Assembly (NCBI RefSeq): GCF_019793435.1
Contig: NZ_JAILYH010000013.1
Span: 1-64,000, forward strand
DNA length: 64,000 nucleotides
Direction: 5' to 3'
From: Rhizobium redzepovicii
Lineage (GTDB): Bacteria > Pseudomonadota > Alphaproteobacteria > Rhizobiales > Rhizobiaceae
Position numbers and translations under genes: made by a program. Below the pieces are notes generated by a model. The model was given only the letters and a program-made list of their open reading frames with translations, made no database searches and had not been told where the DNA came from. Position 1 is the stretch's first letter, and every line of letters starts with the position of its first letter. Shown here piece after piece: positions 46,575 to 56,783 of the stretch.

Positions 46575-47720
46575 ATGAACAGGCGTGAATTTCTGATCAC
46601 ATCGTCGGCTGCGGCCGGTCTTCTGGCTCTTCCGCGTTTCGCATCGGCCGCGGCCGGCACGATCGACCTCTACAGCGGTTCGGATGCCAATATCATCGAC
46701 CTCTGGAACAACATCATCCGCCCCGCCTTTCAAAAAGCCCATCCTGAAGTCGCCCTGAAGGTGACCGATGCCGGCGACAATAACGGCCTGCGCGCCATCG
46801 CTGATCGCGCGCTCGCAGCGCTGAAGACCAAAACCGATCCGCAGGCCGATCTTTTCGAGCAATTCGATCCGCGCCTGCCGGCGGGCGGCATCGATGCCGG
46901 CCTCTGGCTGAAACTGTCAGCCGAAAACGTCGAAGGCTATGACCATATCAATCCGCTCGCCCTCGATACTCCCTACTCCCTTCCCTATCGCGGCTCGCAG
47001 GTCCTGCTGGCCTACGACACGACCAAGCTCGACCCGAAGGACGCGCCGAAGAGCTGGGAGCAGCTCACCACCTGGATCAAGGCCAATCCGGGCCAGTTCA
47101 TCTATAACAGACCCGACAAGGGCGGTTCGGGCAGCAATTTCGTCCGCCGCGCCATTCATGAGGTGAACGGCCGCGATCCGAAGAAATTCAAGGTCGACAA
47201 TTACACGGCGGACTACGGTACCGAGGCACTGACGCCGGCCTGGAAGATCCTTAACGATCTCGCCCCTTCGCTCTACGATAAGGGCGCCTATACATCAGGC
47301 AACACCCAGTCGATCCAGCTGCTTGCCCAGGGTGTCGTCACCATGGTGCCGGTCTGGTCGGACCAGGTGCTGCAGGCGATCGCGCAGGGCGTGCTGCCGG
47401 AGACGACCGGCCTAGTGCAGCTTGGCGATCTCGCCCTTTGCGGCGGCTTCTCCAGCATTACCGTCTTCTCGAACGGCGCCAACAAGGATGCGGCGCTGAA
47501 GCTTGCCGCCTTCATGCTGACGAAGGAGATGCAGGAAGCGATCATCACCCAGATCGGCGGCTTCCCCGCCATCTCCTGGGATCACATCTCCGACGATCTG
47601 CGCAAGAAATACGCCGACGTCATTCCGTCGACCATTCCGACCTTCCCGAGCGGCGATTGGGAAAAGGCGATCAACGACGGCTGGTACCGCAGCGTCGCTC
47701 CCGGTATCAGCCGCACCTGA
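46575..47720 (+). CDS. Periplasmic binding protein (AfuA/Fbp type, family 1/6)
   Basis: Exported binding protein of 381 aa. The N-terminus MNRREFLITSSAAAGLLALP is a twin-arginine-type signal with cleavage near ASAAA. The mature protein resembles iron(III)/polyamine/hexose-phosphate class SBPs (DLYSGSDANIIDLWNNIIRP). It lacks an obvious Tyr-Tyr iron-binding pair, so ferric iron is not assured. First gene of an SBP-permease-permease-ATPase operon; the stop overlaps the next ATG (TGATG). Confidence 0.88.
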   Translation: MNRREFLITSSAAAGLLALPRFASAAAGTIDLYSGSDANIIDLWNNIIRPAFQKAHPEVALKVTDAGDNNGLRAIADRALAALKTKTDPQADLFEQFDPRLPAGGIDAGLWLKLSAENVEGYDHINPLALDTPYSLPYRGSQVLLAYDTTKLDPKDAPKSWEQLTTWIKANPGQFIYNRPDKGGSGSNFVRRAIHEVNGRDPKKFKVDNYTADYGTEALTPAWKILNDLAPSLYDKGAYTSGNTQSIQLLAQGVVTMVPVWSDQVLQAIAQGVLPETTGLVQLGDLALCGGFSSITVFSNGANKDAALKLAAFMLTKEMQEAIITQIGGFPAISWDHISDDLRKKYADVIPSTIPTFPSGDWEKAINDGWYRSVAPGISRT

Positions 47721-48610
47721 TGTCCGCCGATACCGCGCTGGCGGCACCGCGCCGCCACCAACCCATTGACAGGGGGAGCTCGATCGGGCTCCTCCTCGTC
47801 GCCCTGCCGGTTTTGCTGCTGGCATGGCTGATCGTCTATCCGATCTTTTCGGCGGTCGTCGGCACCATCTTCGTTCGAGGCCCCGATGGCGCGACGGACC
47901 TGACGTTCGCCTCCTACCGCTTCTTCTTCACCGACGGCTACAGCCTCGCCAACCTGTGGATGACGCTCTGGACCACTGCCGTCTGCGGCACCCTGCTGCT
48001 GGCGATCGGCTTTCCGATCGCGCTTTATCTTCGCTTCTCGCAAGGGCGCCTTGCCGCCTATGTGCAGGCGCTGGCGATCTTCCCGATGTTCGTGCCGTCG
48101 ATTATCCTCGCCTATGCGCTGATCAGGACCGTCGGGCCGAACGGCACCGTCGACCTGCTGCTGAACGCCGTCGGCCTGCCCAAGCTGCGCACGCCCTATC
48201 TGACGCCATGGGGACCGGTCATCGGCCTCGTCTGGGACAATCTTCCGCTGACGGTACTGATGCTGACGGCCGGCCTCTCCTCCGTTTCGAACAGCGCCGT
48301 CGAGGCGGCCCGCGACGTCGGCGCAAGGCCGCTTCGGGTCTTCGTCTCGATCATCCTGCCGCGCATGGGCAATTCCATGCTGGTTACTGCATCCTTTGCC
48401 GTGCTCGGCATCTTCTCCGCCTTCACCCTTCCCTATGTGCTCGGCCCGGCATCGCCTGAAATGATGGGGCCGTTCATGCAGCGCACCTTCGCCGACATGA
48501 ACGATCCGCTTGATGCCATGACCCAGGCCGTCATCACATTCGGCTTCTGCCTGGTCTTCGGCATCTTCTACATCCGGTCGATCGCCCGCAACCGTGAGGC
48601 CCGGCCATGA
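47720..48610 (+). CDS. ABC permease (AfuB/PotB-like, first)
   Basis: Inner-membrane permease of 296 aa with six helices and the EAA-type loop SAVEAARDVGARPLRVFVSIILP. The start at 47720 is defined by the overlap with the binding-protein stop. It overlaps the second permease by 4 nt. The two single-domain permeases separate this importer from FbpB-type fused permeases. Confidence 0.9.
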   Translation: MSADTALAAPRRHQPIDRGSSIGLLLVALPVLLLAWLIVYPIFSAVVGTIFVRGPDGATDLTFASYRFFFTDGYSLANLWMTLWTTAVCGTLLLAIGFPIALYLRFSQGRLAAYVQALAIFPMFVPSIILAYALIRTVGPNGTVDLLLNAVGLPKLRTPYLTPWGPVIGLVWDNLPLTVLMLTAGLSSVSNSAVEAARDVGARPLRVFVSIILPRMGNSMLVTASFAVLGIFSAFTLPYVLGPASPEMMGPFMQRTFADMNDPLDAMTQAVITFGFCLVFGIFYIRSIARNREARP

Positions 48611-49434
48611 GTGCCGGCGGATCGCGCATCACCCTTCGCTTCGACTGGGTCGGCCTCGTCTTCGCCTGTCTGCTGACGCTGTTGATCGCCCTGCCGCTGA
48701 TCGTCGTCGGCACCTGGGCCTTCACCGAGATCTGGCGTTATCCATCGGTGATCCCGCAGCAGTTCGGCCTGCGTTTCTGGGGCCAGACGCTGGCGCGGCC
48801 GGATGTCTGGGATGCCCTGTTTCTCAGCCTGCGGTTGACGACGACCGTAACGTTCCTATCCGCCGTCATCTGCCTTCCCGCGGCCTACGCCTTCGCGCGC
48901 CTGCGTTTTCCCGGAAGAAACATCCTGTTCCTGTCGTTTCTCGCATCGCATGCCTTTCCGAAATTCGGCCTGCTGGTCGCCATTGCCGGCATCTTCCTGC
49001 AGCTCGGCCTGATCAGTACCTTCTGGGGCGTGGTGCTGATCCAGCTCGTCGGCACGCTGATGCTGATGATCTGGATTCCGGTCGCAGCCTTCCAGAATGT
49101 CGACCGGCGCATGGAAGAGGCGGCCCGCGATGCCGGTGCTGCGCCGCTGCGCGTCTTCTGGTCGATCACCCTGCCGCAGGCCGCACCGACGATATCAGCC
49201 GCCCTGCTCTTGACCTTCGTCGGCACCTTCTACGAGACCGAAGGCGCCTGGCTGATCGGGGCGCCTGGGATCCGCACTATGCCGGTGCTGATGATCAGCT
49301 TCATCAACAATCAAATCGTCGTGCAATACGGCGCCGTGCTTTCCGTCATGCTGTGGGTGCCGTCCTTCATCGCGCTGATGTTTGCCCGCCGCGTTATCGG
49401 CACCGGCGCCTTTGCCAGAGGTTTTGGCGCCTGA
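48607..49434 (+). CDS. ABC permease (AfuB/PotC-like, second)
   Basis: Inner-membrane permease of 275 aa, partner of the preceding gene, with about six helices and the EAA loop RRMEEAARDAGAAPLRVFWSI. It ends 29 nt before the ATPase gene, which has its own AGGAAAGG ribosome site. Confidence 0.9.
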   Translation: MSAGGSRITLRFDWVGLVFACLLTLLIALPLIVVGTWAFTEIWRYPSVIPQQFGLRFWGQTLARPDVWDALFLSLRLTTTVTFLSAVICLPAAYAFARLRFPGRNILFLSFLASHAFPKFGLLVAIAGIFLQLGLISTFWGVVLIQLVGTLMLMIWIPVAAFQNVDRRMEEAARDAGAAPLRVFWSITLPQAAPTISAALLLTFVGTFYETEGAWLIGAPGIRTMPVLMISFINNQIVVQYGAVLSVMLWVPSFIALMFARRVIGTGAFARGFGA

Positions 49435-49463
49435 GAAGCCTCAATCGAGGAAAGGGTTTGAGA

Positions 49464-50543
49464 ATGGCACATCTGGCAATCGAGAGCGTTTCGAAACTGT
49501 TCGGAACCACCTTTGCCGTCAACGACTTTTCGCTCGAAGTCGGCGACGGCGAGCTTGTCTGTCTGCTCGGCCCCTCCGGCTCCGGTAAGTCGACGCTTCT
49601 CAGAATGATCGGCGGCTTCGAGCGGCCGAGCGGCGGCACGATCCGCATCGATGCCAGTGATGTGACGAACCTGCCACCCGAGCGGCGCCCGACCGGCATG
49701 GTGTTTCAGAGCCACGCGCTCTGGACGCATATGGATGTCTTCAACAATATCGCATTCGGCCTGAAGCTGCGGCGCCTGCCGAAATCCGAAATCCGTGAGC
49801 GCGTCGAGAACGCGCTCGATATGGTCGGCCTTGCCGATTACGGGCGGCGGATGACGACGCAACTGTCGGGCGGACAGCAGCAGCGCGTCGCGCTTGCGCG
49901 TTCGCTGGTGCTCGAGCCCAAGATCCTGTTGCTCGACGAACCCTTCGCCAGCCTCGACCAGCATCTGCGCGAGAGGCTGCGGGAGGAAGTGCGCGATATC
50001 CAGCAGCGCCTCGGCATTACCACGCTCTTTGTTACCCATGGCCAGGACGAGGCCTTGGCGCTTGCCGACCGCATCGTCGTCATGCGTGATGGGCGCACCG
50101 AGCAGATCGCGCCACCGAGCACCATCTATCGGCAGCCGCAGACGGCCTTCGTCGCCGGTTTCATCGGCTCGATGAACTTCGTCCAGAGCCGCACCCGAAA
50201 CGGCGTCTGCGACCATCCGCTCTTCCCGCTTGCCGTTCCCGTCGAGGACGGGCCGGTGACGCTGGCCACCCGCCCGGAAGCGCTGACGATCCGTCCTTCG
50301 TATCGAGCAGACGCGGCCAGCGTCCATCGCATCGTCGATTTCGGCACGCACAAGATCGTCGATATCGATCTTGCGGACGGCAGCCGCCTGAAGGCAATGG
50401 TGGCGCCCGACGATCGGATGGAGGCCGGGATGAAGGTCGAGCCGAATTTTACGAGTTTCTTCGTCTTCCGCGACAATACACTCGTTCACCAGGGAGCCCC
50501 GGCAACGACCGGTGCGCAGCTCGGACGGTTGCTGCCGGTCTGA
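49464..50543 (+). CDS. ABC importer ATPase (AfuC/PotA-like)
   Basis: Cytoplasmic ATPase of 359 aa. Walker A GPSGSGKST, signature LSGGQQQR, Walker B LLLDEPFASLD and the switch His in VTHGQDEALAL (VTHGQ rather than the common VTHDQ) are seen. A C-terminal TOBE domain starts near residue 240. It closes the four-gene importer operon. It converges with the inositol-monophosphatase-like gene, stop codons 5 bp apart. Confidence 0.93.
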   Translation: MAHLAIESVSKLFGTTFAVNDFSLEVGDGELVCLLGPSGSGKSTLLRMIGGFERPSGGTIRIDASDVTNLPPERRPTGMVFQSHALWTHMDVFNNIAFGLKLRRLPKSEIRERVENALDMVGLADYGRRMTTQLSGGQQQRVALARSLVLEPKILLLDEPFASLDQHLRERLREEVRDIQQRLGITTLFVTHGQDEALALADRIVVMRDGRTEQIAPPSTIYRQPQTAFVAGFIGSMNFVQSRTRNGVCDHPLFPLAVPVEDGPVTLATRPEALTIRPSYRADAASVHRIVDFGTHKIVDIDLADGSRLKAMVAPDDRMEAGMKVEPNFTSFFVFRDNTLVHQGAPATTGAQLGRLLPV

Positions 50544-50548
50544 AGCAA

Positions 50549-51382
50549 TTACGCCTTCGCCAGGAAGCCTTCCCTAAGCCAGGGGTGCAGCACCTTGCTG
50601 GCGGCAAGGATATCGCCCTTCCCGTCGACGGCGGCGCCGGAAAAACGGGTGACGATGCCGCCTGCCTCTTCGACCAGCAGCGCCGAGGCGCCGAAATCAT
50701 GGACCGCGAGCCCGTCCTCGAAGAAACCGTCCAGCCGGCCGCAGGCGACATAGGCGATCGACAACGCCGCCGAACCGAGGCGGCGCACGCCTGCCGTATT
50801 GGCCATCAGCCGTTTGATGGCGTCGAAATAGACCTCTTCCGTAACCGCCTTGACCTGGCCCGGAATCGGCAGGCCGGCGCCGACGAGCACGTTCTCGATA
50901 TCGCCGACATCGGCGCAGCGGATGCGCTCGCCGTTAAGATAGGCGCCGCCGCCGCGCTCGGCACTGAACAGCTCGTCCTGCATGGCGTCATAGACGACGC
51001 CGGCGACCAGCCGACCACCCTCGGCGATCGCGATCGTCATGCCGAAATGCGGGAGGCCCCAGGCGTAATTGGTGGTGCCGTCGATCGGGTCGATGTAGAT
51101 GATCGGCGTTTCCGGCCCCGCCGTGCGGTTGCCGACGGCTTCCTCGCCCTGGATGGCGTAGTCCGGGAAGGCCTTGGTCATTTCGTCGACGATGATCCGC
51201 TCGACGGCGACATCGATCTCGGTCTGATAGTCTCGCGGCGCCTTGGCGAGCATTTCCTGAGAGGTTCGCCGCCGCAGCGAGCGGCGGGCGATTTCGCCCG
51301 CCTTCACCACCGCTTCGGCAAGCACGAGGAGGCGGGACGACGCCGTGGGGGAAAGGCGCGCTGAAATCAGGGAGGATGTCAT
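50549..51382 (-). CDS. Inositol monophosphatase family protein
   Basis: Mg2+-dependent phosphatase of 277 aa. The metal-binding motifs are GEEAV, DPIDGTTNYAWGLPHF and a C-terminal HDFGASALLVEEAGG, in which the usual Trp-Asp is His-Asp. It may dephosphorylate inositol phosphate or another sugar phosphate. It lies 111 bp downstream of the sugar ATPase gene on the same strand, so it can be the last member of that catabolic operon. Alternatively it serves the convergent AfuABC-type importer, whose family can carry phosphorylated sugars. Confidence 0.9.
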   Translation of the reverse strand: MTSSLISARLSPTASSRLLVLAEAVVKAGEIARRSLRRRTSQEMLAKAPRDYQTEIDVAVERIIVDEMTKAFPDYAIQGEEAVGNRTAGPETPIIYIDPIDGTTNYAWGLPHFGMTIAIAEGGRLVAGVVYDAMQDELFSAERGGGAYLNGERIRCADVGDIENVLVGAGLPIPGQVKAVTEEVYFDAIKRLMANTAGVRRLGSAALSIAYVACGRLDGFFEDGLAVHDFGASALLVEEAGGIVTRFSGAAVDGKGDILAASKVLHPWLREGFLAKA

Positions 51383-51440
51383 GATGAAGATCCGGATGCT
51401 GCAGATGTGACGGAGTGACTCGTGCGGGAGCAATCCCTTC

Positions 51441-51483
51441 GCAGAGGCTGATGATGGTTTTATGAAACCGTCAGCGTCTCTGC
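51441..51483 (-). terminator. Imperfect hairpin between ATPase and IMPase genes
   Basis: GCAGAG/CTCTGC, GCTGA/TCAGC and GGTTT/AAACC pair in nested order with small bulges. No U-run is seen on the minus strand, so it may be a processing or attenuation structure between the two genes. Confidence 0.45.
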
Positions 51484-51493
51484 GCCGGCGATG

Positions 51494-52560
<1,067 letters not shown>

Positions 52561-52564
<4 letters not shown>

Positions 52565-53391
52565 TTGAGGGCTCCAGAGGTGAGGCCGGATACGATGCGG
52601 CGCTGCAAGAGAACGAAGATGGCAAGGATGGGTGTCACATACATCGTGGCGTAGGCCATGATGTTGTTCCACTCGTTGGTGTTCGGTCCCATGAAGGAGT
52701 TGAGACCGACGCTTGCCGGCTGAAGGTCGACCGCCTGGATCATCGATTTCGAATAGACGAATTCGCCGAAGGCCTGCATGAAGATCAGGATGGCGCTGAC
52801 GAGGATGCCGTTGCGGGCGAGCGGCAGCACGATGTTGAAGAAGGCGCCGACGCGCGAATTGCCGTCGACGAGGGCCGCCTCCTCCAGCTCCTGGGGCACG
52901 CTCATGAAGGTGGCGCGCACCAGGATGACGAAGAAGGGCATGCTCTTGGCGGCGACCGCAATGATGACGGCGAGCCGCGGCGTGGAGAGCATGCCGATCT
53001 GCGAGAAGCCGACGAAGATTGGCGTGATCATCAGCGATGCCGGCAGGACCTGCAGCATCAGGATCAGGAACAGGCCGATATCCACCCAGACGTTGCGGTA
53101 TCTGGCGAGCACATAGGCGCAGCCGACGCCGAGCACGGTGATCAGCGCCATGGAGCCGAGAGCGATAACCAGCGAATTCCAGAGGTAGCGGCCCATGTCG
53201 CGGCTTTCCCAGACATAGGTGTAGGTGCCCCATTGGGGTGCTGCCGGCCAGAAGCTCGGCGGCGTGGCGAACATCTCCGAGCCGCTTTTCAGCGCGGTGA
53301 TGTACATCCAGTAGAGTGGGAAGAGATAGATCGCCGCCATGACGATCGAGATTGCCAGCATCAAGCGGTCGCGATTGGTCGTCGTGCTCAT
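52561..53391 (-). CDS. Sugar ABC permease, MalG type, second system
   Basis: Inner-membrane permease of 276 aa with about six helices, EAA loop VPQELEEAALVDGNSRVGAFFNI, and the C-terminal SGLTSGALK ending typical of CUT1 MalG proteins. It overlaps the MalF-type gene and the ATPase gene by 4 nt each. Confidence 0.93.
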
Positions 53392-54290
53392 CCGCGCACC
53401 TCATGGCGTGTGGACCGGACATAGACGACGGAGGCGAACATGACGAAGACGATCATGATGACGGAGATCGTCGCGCCCTTGGCGAAATCATACTGCCGGA
53501 AGGAAAGATCCCAGGCCCAATATTGGGTGACGTTCGACGAATTGTTCGGCCCGCCCGAGGTGATCGCGGCGAAAAGATCGAACTGCTGCAGGGTGAAGAT
53601 CAGGCCGAGCGCGATGATGGCGCCGATGGTCGAGCGCATCATCGGCAGCGTGATCGTCCAGAAGCGCTGCCAGACATTGGCGCCGTCGAGTTCGGCGGCT
53701 TCATAGAGATCGGCGGGAATGCCGGCAAGGCCAACGGACAGCAGGATCATGTTGAACGAGGTGCCGAGCCAGATATTGGCGATGATCACGGCATAGAGCG
53801 AATAATGCGGATCGGAGCGCCAGAAGATATTGCCGGAGATGATGCCGCTTTCCCTGAGGATGAAATTCAGGACGCCGAAATCGCCCGAGAGAATCCAGTT
53901 CCAGATGGCGCCGACGACAAGGCCGGGCATCACCCAGGAGACGAGGAACAGGCCGCGCATCCATGAGGCGCCGGGAAAATTGACCCAGAAGAACAGCGCC
54001 AGCCCGAAGCCGATCAGGAACTGGCCGGCGATCGAGCCGGTGACGAAGATGACGGTATTGTAGAGGATCGGCAGCGTTTCCGGCTGCGCGAAGAGGTCGG
54101 TATAATTCTTGAAGCCGACGAAAGGACGCGAGAAGGTTCCGAGGCTGAACATGTCGACCTCCTGGAAACTCATCACCACATTGTAGATGAGCGGCAGACC
54201 CGCCATCAGGAACAGAAAGCCGAGCGGGAAAGCGACGAGCACGATATCGAAACCACGGCCGTCCCTGACGCTCATCAGGATCCTCTTCAT
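53388..54290 (-). CDS. Sugar ABC permease, MalF type, second system
   Basis: Inner-membrane permease of 300 aa with a short cytoplasmic N-terminus, six helices, and the EAA loop ADLYEAAELDGANVWQRFWTI. It begins after a 284-bp gap from the binding-protein gene that holds a RIME-like repeat. The ribosome site is GGAGGACGC just upstream. Confidence 0.93.
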   Translation of the reverse strand: MKRILMSVRDGRGFDIVLVAFPLGFLFLMAGLPLIYNVVMSFQEVDMFSLGTFSRPFVGFKNYTDLFAQPETLPILYNTVIFVTGSIAGQFLIGFGLALFFWVNFPGASWMRGLFLVSWVMPGLVVGAIWNWILSGDFGVLNFILRESGIISGNIFWRSDPHYSLYAVIIANIWLGTSFNMILLSVGLAGIPADLYEAAELDGANVWQRFWTITLPMMRSTIGAIIALGLIFTLQQFDLFAAITSGGPNNSSNVTQYWAWDLSFRQYDFAKGATISVIMIVFVMFASVVYVRSTRHEVRG

Positions 54291-54390
54291 GCGTCCTCCG
54301 ATGCTCCGATCGGGGCCGCCTGGCGCATGATGCGGAAGACGGCCCCTGCCGGGAGGAAATGGTTGATGGCCTTCGCCATCGGTGGGTAGT

Positions 54391-54550
54391 CCCCTTCTCC
54401 CCCGCGGGGAGAAGGTGGCGGCAGCCGGATGAGGGGGCGCCGAGTTCGGCGCTTGCTATTCTTCACTTGCGTTCAGAATGCTCGTCGCTTGCGCTCCTCA
54501 CCCCCCTCATCTGCCCTTCGGGCATCTTCTCCCCGTTGGGGAGAAGAGGG
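54391..54550. repeat. RIME-like rhizobial intergenic palindromic element
   Basis: Two palindromic arms, CCTTCTCCCCCGCGGGGAG (54393-54411, continuing AAGG) and CTTCTCCCCGTTGGGGAGAA (54526-54545), with a GCCCTTCGGGC stem before the second and the GGATGAGGGGG / CCCCCCTCAT pair linking them. This is the composition of the Rhizobium-specific intergenic mosaic elements. It sits between the SBP and permease genes of one operon, where it could stabilise the SBP mRNA. Confidence 0.8.
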
Positions 54551-54574
54551 AGCGAACGGCCGGCTCGACGCTGG

Positions 54575-55807
54575 CTAGCCTAAAACAGCCTTAATCTTAT
54601 CCGCGGCCTGGTCGAGTGCGTCCTTCGGGCTCATCTGGCCGGTCAGCGCCGCCTGGATGGCGTCCTGGATCGCCTTGGAGATCTTCGGCCATTGCGGATG
54701 GGGCCCACGCGGCTTGGCGTATTTCAGCTGTTCGAGGAAGACTTTGAGGGCGGCGTCCTTCAGCGGCTGGCCGGTCTCGGGAATGGTGATATCGGAACGG
54801 GCCGGAAGCTGGCCGAAATTCTTGAACATCTTGTCGTCCTGCGAGGCGAAATATTCGAGCGCCTTGAAGGCTTCGGCCGGATGTTTGCTGCTGGCGAAAA
54901 TCGCCCAGTTGAAGTCGCCCATGGCCGACGAGCGTTCGGCCCCTTCCTTGGGAACCGGAAGCAGGGTGACGCCCCAGTCGAACTTCGCTTCCTGGGTCAT
55001 GCGGTCGAGCTCCCAGGGACCGGAAATCGCCATGGCCGCATTGCCGGAGTTGAATGTGCCGGTGGAATCCCACTGGCCGCGCGTCAGCGTATCCGGAGAC
55101 GCGAGCTTCTCGTCCATGATCGTCTTCCAGATCCCGAGTGCCTTCACCGCGCCGTCGGCATTGACATGCTCATAGCTGCCGCCGCCCATCTGCGCCCAGG
55201 GAAGGAACTGGAAGGTGCCCTCCTCATTGGCCTTGGCCGAGAAAGCGAGGCCGTAGACGTTCTTGGCAGGGTCGGTCAGCTTGCGCGCATCCTCGACCAG
55301 CTCATCCCAGGTCTGCGGCGGCTTCGCCGGATCGAGGCCCTTGGCCTTGAACATGTCCTTGTTGTAGTAGAGCGCGATCGTGTTCGTCGCTTTCGGCACG
55401 CCGTAATATTTGCCGTCCCATTCGACCGATTTCAGCGGCCCGGGGAAATAATTATCCGGCTTGATGACGCTCGACTTGGCGATCATGTCGGTGAGGTCGA
55501 GGAAGGCGCCGCGCGACGAGAACATCGCATGCTCCGGATTGTCGACGGCAATGATATCGGGCGCCTGGCCGGTGGCGTAGGCGCGCATGGCCTCGGTGAC
55601 GACGTCGTCGAACTGGATCAGCCGATATTCGATCTTGATGCCGTTGTTCTGGGCGTTGAACTCCTTGACGAGGTTCGGCGCCGGCTGGGTGTCCTTATCC
55701 AGCGACCAGAGCGTCAGCGTGACGTCCTCGGCCTTGGCCGAAAGGCCGAAGAGTGAAACGCCTGCAAGCGCCAGAGCGCCGAGAATTGCATATTTGCGGA
55801 TAGCCAT
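54575..55807 (-). CDS. Extracellular sugar-binding protein, second system
   Basis: Periplasmic family-1 solute-binding protein of 410 aa with a Sec signal (ILGALALAGVSLFGLSAKA, cleavage about residue 26). Typical blocks are VVTEAMRAYATGQAPDIIAVD and GNAAMAISGPWELD. AGGAGGAG lies 5 nt before the ATG. It follows the TIM-barrel isomerase gene by 62 bp and feeds the MalF/MalG/ATPase importer downstream. The ligand is unknown; the dehydrogenase and isomerase upstream suggest a sugar or cyclitol degraded by oxidation rather than phosphorylation. Confidence 0.93.
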   Translation of the reverse strand: MAIRKYAILGALALAGVSLFGLSAKAEDVTLTLWSLDKDTQPAPNLVKEFNAQNNGIKIEYRLIQFDDVVTEAMRAYATGQAPDIIAVDNPEHAMFSSRGAFLDLTDMIAKSSVIKPDNYFPGPLKSVEWDGKYYGVPKATNTIALYYNKDMFKAKGLDPAKPPQTWDELVEDARKLTDPAKNVYGLAFSAKANEEGTFQFLPWAQMGGGSYEHVNADGAVKALGIWKTIMDEKLASPDTLTRGQWDSTGTFNSGNAAMAISGPWELDRMTQEAKFDWGVTLLPVPKEGAERSSAMGDFNWAIFASSKHPAEAFKALEYFASQDDKMFKNFGQLPARSDITIPETGQPLKDAALKVFLEQLKYAKPRGPHPQWPKISKAIQDAIQAALTGQMSPKDALDQAADKIKAVLG

Positions 55808-55869
55808 GGTTCTCCTCCTTTGTGGTTATCCCCGTGTCCGGCAATTCCTCCTTGCCGGAAACGATATCA

Positions 55870-56772
55870 TCAGACCGGATCGACGACGAATTCGCCGCCC
55901 CGGGCATGCTTGAGGTGGTTGAGCGCATAGACCTGGCCGGTCATTTCGAGTTCGTCGCGATAGACCGGGTCGTGCCAGCCTTCGATGTCGATCGAGCCGG
56001 ACCAGCCGGCAAGGCGCAGCTCGGAAATGATGTCGGTCCAGTTGCTGTCGCCGAAGCCCGGCGTACGCATGAAGACGAATTTCTCCTTGCCGAAGATGCC
56101 GTGTTCCTTGATGATCTCCCAGCGGATGGTCGCGTCCTTGCCGTGGACGTGAAAGAACTTGTGCGCCCATTTGCGGATCTGCGGCATGGGGTCGATCAGA
56201 TAGACCATCTGATGGCACGGTTCCCATTCCAGCCCGATATGGTCGTCCGGCGTCTCGTTGAAGATTAGCTCCCAGGCATCCGGATTATGGGCGATGTTCC
56301 AGTCGCCGGTCGCCCAGTTGCCGTCCATGGCGCAGTTCTCGAAGGCGATCTTGATGCCCTTATCGGCGGCGCGCTTGGCGAGCTCGCTCCAGATCTGCTT
56401 GTAGCGGGGTAAACTGTCGGTCAGCGGTTTGCCGCGGACGCGGCCAGTGAAGCCGGCGACGCAAGATGCGCCGAAGTGATGGGCATTGTCGATGCAGTCC
56501 TTCCAGCCCTGCAGTGTTTCCAGGTCGATGGCGCTCTCTTCCAGCGGATTGCCGAACATGCCGAGCGTCGAGATGGTGATGTCGCGGTCGCCGATCACCT
56601 CGAGGCAGCGCTTGCCGAGTTCGGCGAGGTTCTGCCCCTTGGTCGTCTGCCAGAAGAAGGGTTCGAAGCTTTCGAAGCCCATGTCGGCAATCTCGCCGAT
56701 GCGCGTGGCGGCATCGCCCTTGTTGCCGCTGACCATGGTGCCGATGCGAATGGATTTTGCAGGGTTGCTCAC
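55870..56772 (-). CDS. Sugar phosphate isomerase/epimerase family (TIM barrel)
   Basis: Protein of 300 aa of the AP-endonuclease-2-like xylose-isomerase fold (IolE/IolI/Hyi relatives), usually acting on keto-sugars or cyclitols with a divalent metal. Metal-ligand-type residues are seen in IAFENCAMDG, GLEWEPCHQ and FFHVHGKD. The start is GTG at 56772, 11 nt after the dehydrogenase stop, with AGGA upstream. Operon position next to a Gfo/Idh dehydrogenase suggests sequential oxidation and isomerisation of the imported sugar. Confidence 0.88.
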   Translation of the reverse strand: MSNPAKSIRIGTMVSGNKGDAATRIGEIADMGFESFEPFFWQTTKGQNLAELGKRCLEVIGDRDITISTLGMFGNPLEESAIDLETLQGWKDCIDNAHHFGASCVAGFTGRVRGKPLTDSLPRYKQIWSELAKRAADKGIKIAFENCAMDGNWATGDWNIAHNPDAWELIFNETPDDHIGLEWEPCHQMVYLIDPMPQIRKWAHKFFHVHGKDATIRWEIIKEHGIFGKEKFVFMRTPGFGDSNWTDIISELRLAGWSGSIDIEGWHDPVYRDELEMTGQVYALNHLKHARGGEFVVDPV

Positions 56773-56783
56773 GTCACGTCATC

